A stretch of 64,000 bases of DNA. It comes from Rhineura floridana. Lineage: Eukaryota; Chordata; Lepidosauria; Squamata; Rhineuridae. This document shows, piece after piece, positions 63,222-64,000 of this stretch (positions are counted from its first letter, which is position 1; each line of letters opens with the position of its first letter). The notes under the pieces are model-generated. The model was given only the letters and a program-made list of their open reading frames with translations, was not told where the DNA came from and made no database searches. Location: positions 184,363,434-184,427,433 of the forward strand of contig NC_084484.1 in assembly GCF_030035675.1 (NCBI RefSeq), in the 5' to 3' direction. Position numbers and translations under genes: made by a program.

Positions 63222-63677
63222 TCAAATGCTATTTAGGCTGCGTTAATGGAAGTATAGTTTCCAAATCATGTTAAGTATTGGTTCCCCTCTATTCAGCACT
63301 GGTTAGGCCTCATCTTGAGTACTGCGTCCAGTTCTGGTCTCCGCACTTCAGGAAGGATGCGTACAAACTGGAACAGGTTCAGAGGAGGGCAACAAAGATG
63401 ATCAGGGGACTGGAAACAAAGCCCTATTAGGAGAGACTGAAGGAACTGGGCCTGTTTAACCTGCAGAAGAGAAGACTGAGGGGAGATATGACAGCACTGT
63501 TCAAGTACATGAAAGGTTGTCACTCAGAGGAGGGCCGGGATCTCTTCTCGATCGTCCCAGAGTGCAGGACACAGAATAATGGGCTCAAGTTGCAGGAAGC
63601 CAGATTTCGACTGGACATCAGGAAAAACTCCCTAACTGCTACAGCCATACGACAATGGAACGAATGACCTAGAGAAA
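63222..63677 (+). mobile_element. CR1 LINE C-terminal coding remnant
   Basis: 'atgctatttaggctgcgtta' (ANAILGCVN-type), [61 protein letters not shown] with stops (TAA at about 63270, TAG at 63427). The 3' terminus is missing; it ends at 'gacctagag'. Confidence 0.88.
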
Positions 63678-63795
63678 GGTGCCCCACCTATGTGATTAAT
63701 AATACAGCTCCAGTCAAATTGCTGCCTGCCTTCTGCTTTTCATGCTTCCATTGGAACCAGCCTCTCTACCATCTATCACTTGGACAATGACAACT

Positions 63796-63875
63796 GCTGG
63801 GTCCATGTCAGTGGGGCAGTGGAATCCACTCTGGGCTTTAGTCTGAACTTTCAAGGAGTTGGGTATCTCCTCTTT
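63796..63875. mobile_element. Foldback MITE arm
   Basis: 'gtccatgtcagtggggcagt', 'ctctgggctttagtctgaac', 'tttcaaggagtt' match the left arm of the copy at 23048-23192. Only one arm is present. Confidence 0.55.
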
Positions 63876-64000
63876 GATCTATTGCAGTGTGAATTACAAT
63901 CCAGCACTGTGGAAATTAGCACCAAAAGTCTGAGTGCCAGACTGAGAAGCAAGCATAGCTGGACGACAGACAGCAATCCATTTGCTCAGTGTTATTAGGT

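Overview
The window reads as nuclear DNA of a squamate reptile, most likely a lizard. This rests on the repeat community: abundant CR1 and L2 LINE tails, RTE/BovB LINE tails, Sauria-type tRNA SINEs whose 3' ends resemble the BovB tail, a second tRNA-headed SINE family, and many short foldback DNA transposons with 8-bp target duplications. Almost all of the 64 kb is interspersed repeats, often nested two or three deep. The species cannot be fixed from sequence alone. Only one host gene is clear: an uninterrupted 376-codon leucine-rich-repeat membrane protein, the TPBG-like gene TPBGL, on the minus strand at 15455-16585, with a GC/CpG-rich promoter side reaching to about 17.6 kb.

Layout. 1-5.7 kb: L2 inside L2, CR1, L2 inside antisense CR1, an 84-bp BovB tail with a 13-bp duplication, an unclassified 399-bp element with a 13-bp duplication, and a BovB C-terminal fragment. 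5.7-15 kb: mostly non-coding, with SINE and CR1 debris, several hAT-like foldback MITEs (one has captured foreign flank), an old LTR piece and one possible small terminal exon. 15.4-17.6 kb: TPBGL and its CpG-rich upstream region. 17.7-27.7 kb: SINE/L2/CR1 debris and a clean solo LTR. 27.8-33.1 kb: one hAT transposon with 13-bp terminal repeats and a perfect 8-bp duplication. It carries a four-exon gene whose splice phases agree and which would encode a 342-aa protein with a BED finger and a hAT C-terminal domain but no catalytic core. 34-39 kb: an internally deleted BovB and a long antisense CR1 with endonuclease and reverse transcriptase parts.

39.2-57.1 kb is the most unusual stretch. A non-autonomous relative of the hAT element starts at 39186, and a second right end of the same family finishes at 57121. 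The outer flanks of these two distant ends carry the same 8-bp duplication (gtctgaat). The simplest reading is that 17.9 kb moved as one composite hAT 'macrotransposon'. Its cargo includes a broken Ty3/Gypsy fossil, an inverted repeat around a 54-bp minisatellite, a two-LTR endogenous retrovirus fossil (46168-52122), other tandem repeats, and L2 and CR1 copies. 57.1-64 kb returns to BovB, L2, CR1 and MITE debris.

There is no operon-like organisation. The mobile elements relate as donor and dependent: BovB-like LINEs with SINEs sharing their tail, and hAT transposase with the 115-bp and 1.1-kb non-autonomous elements that share its ends. No tRNA, rRNA or CRISPR locus was found.
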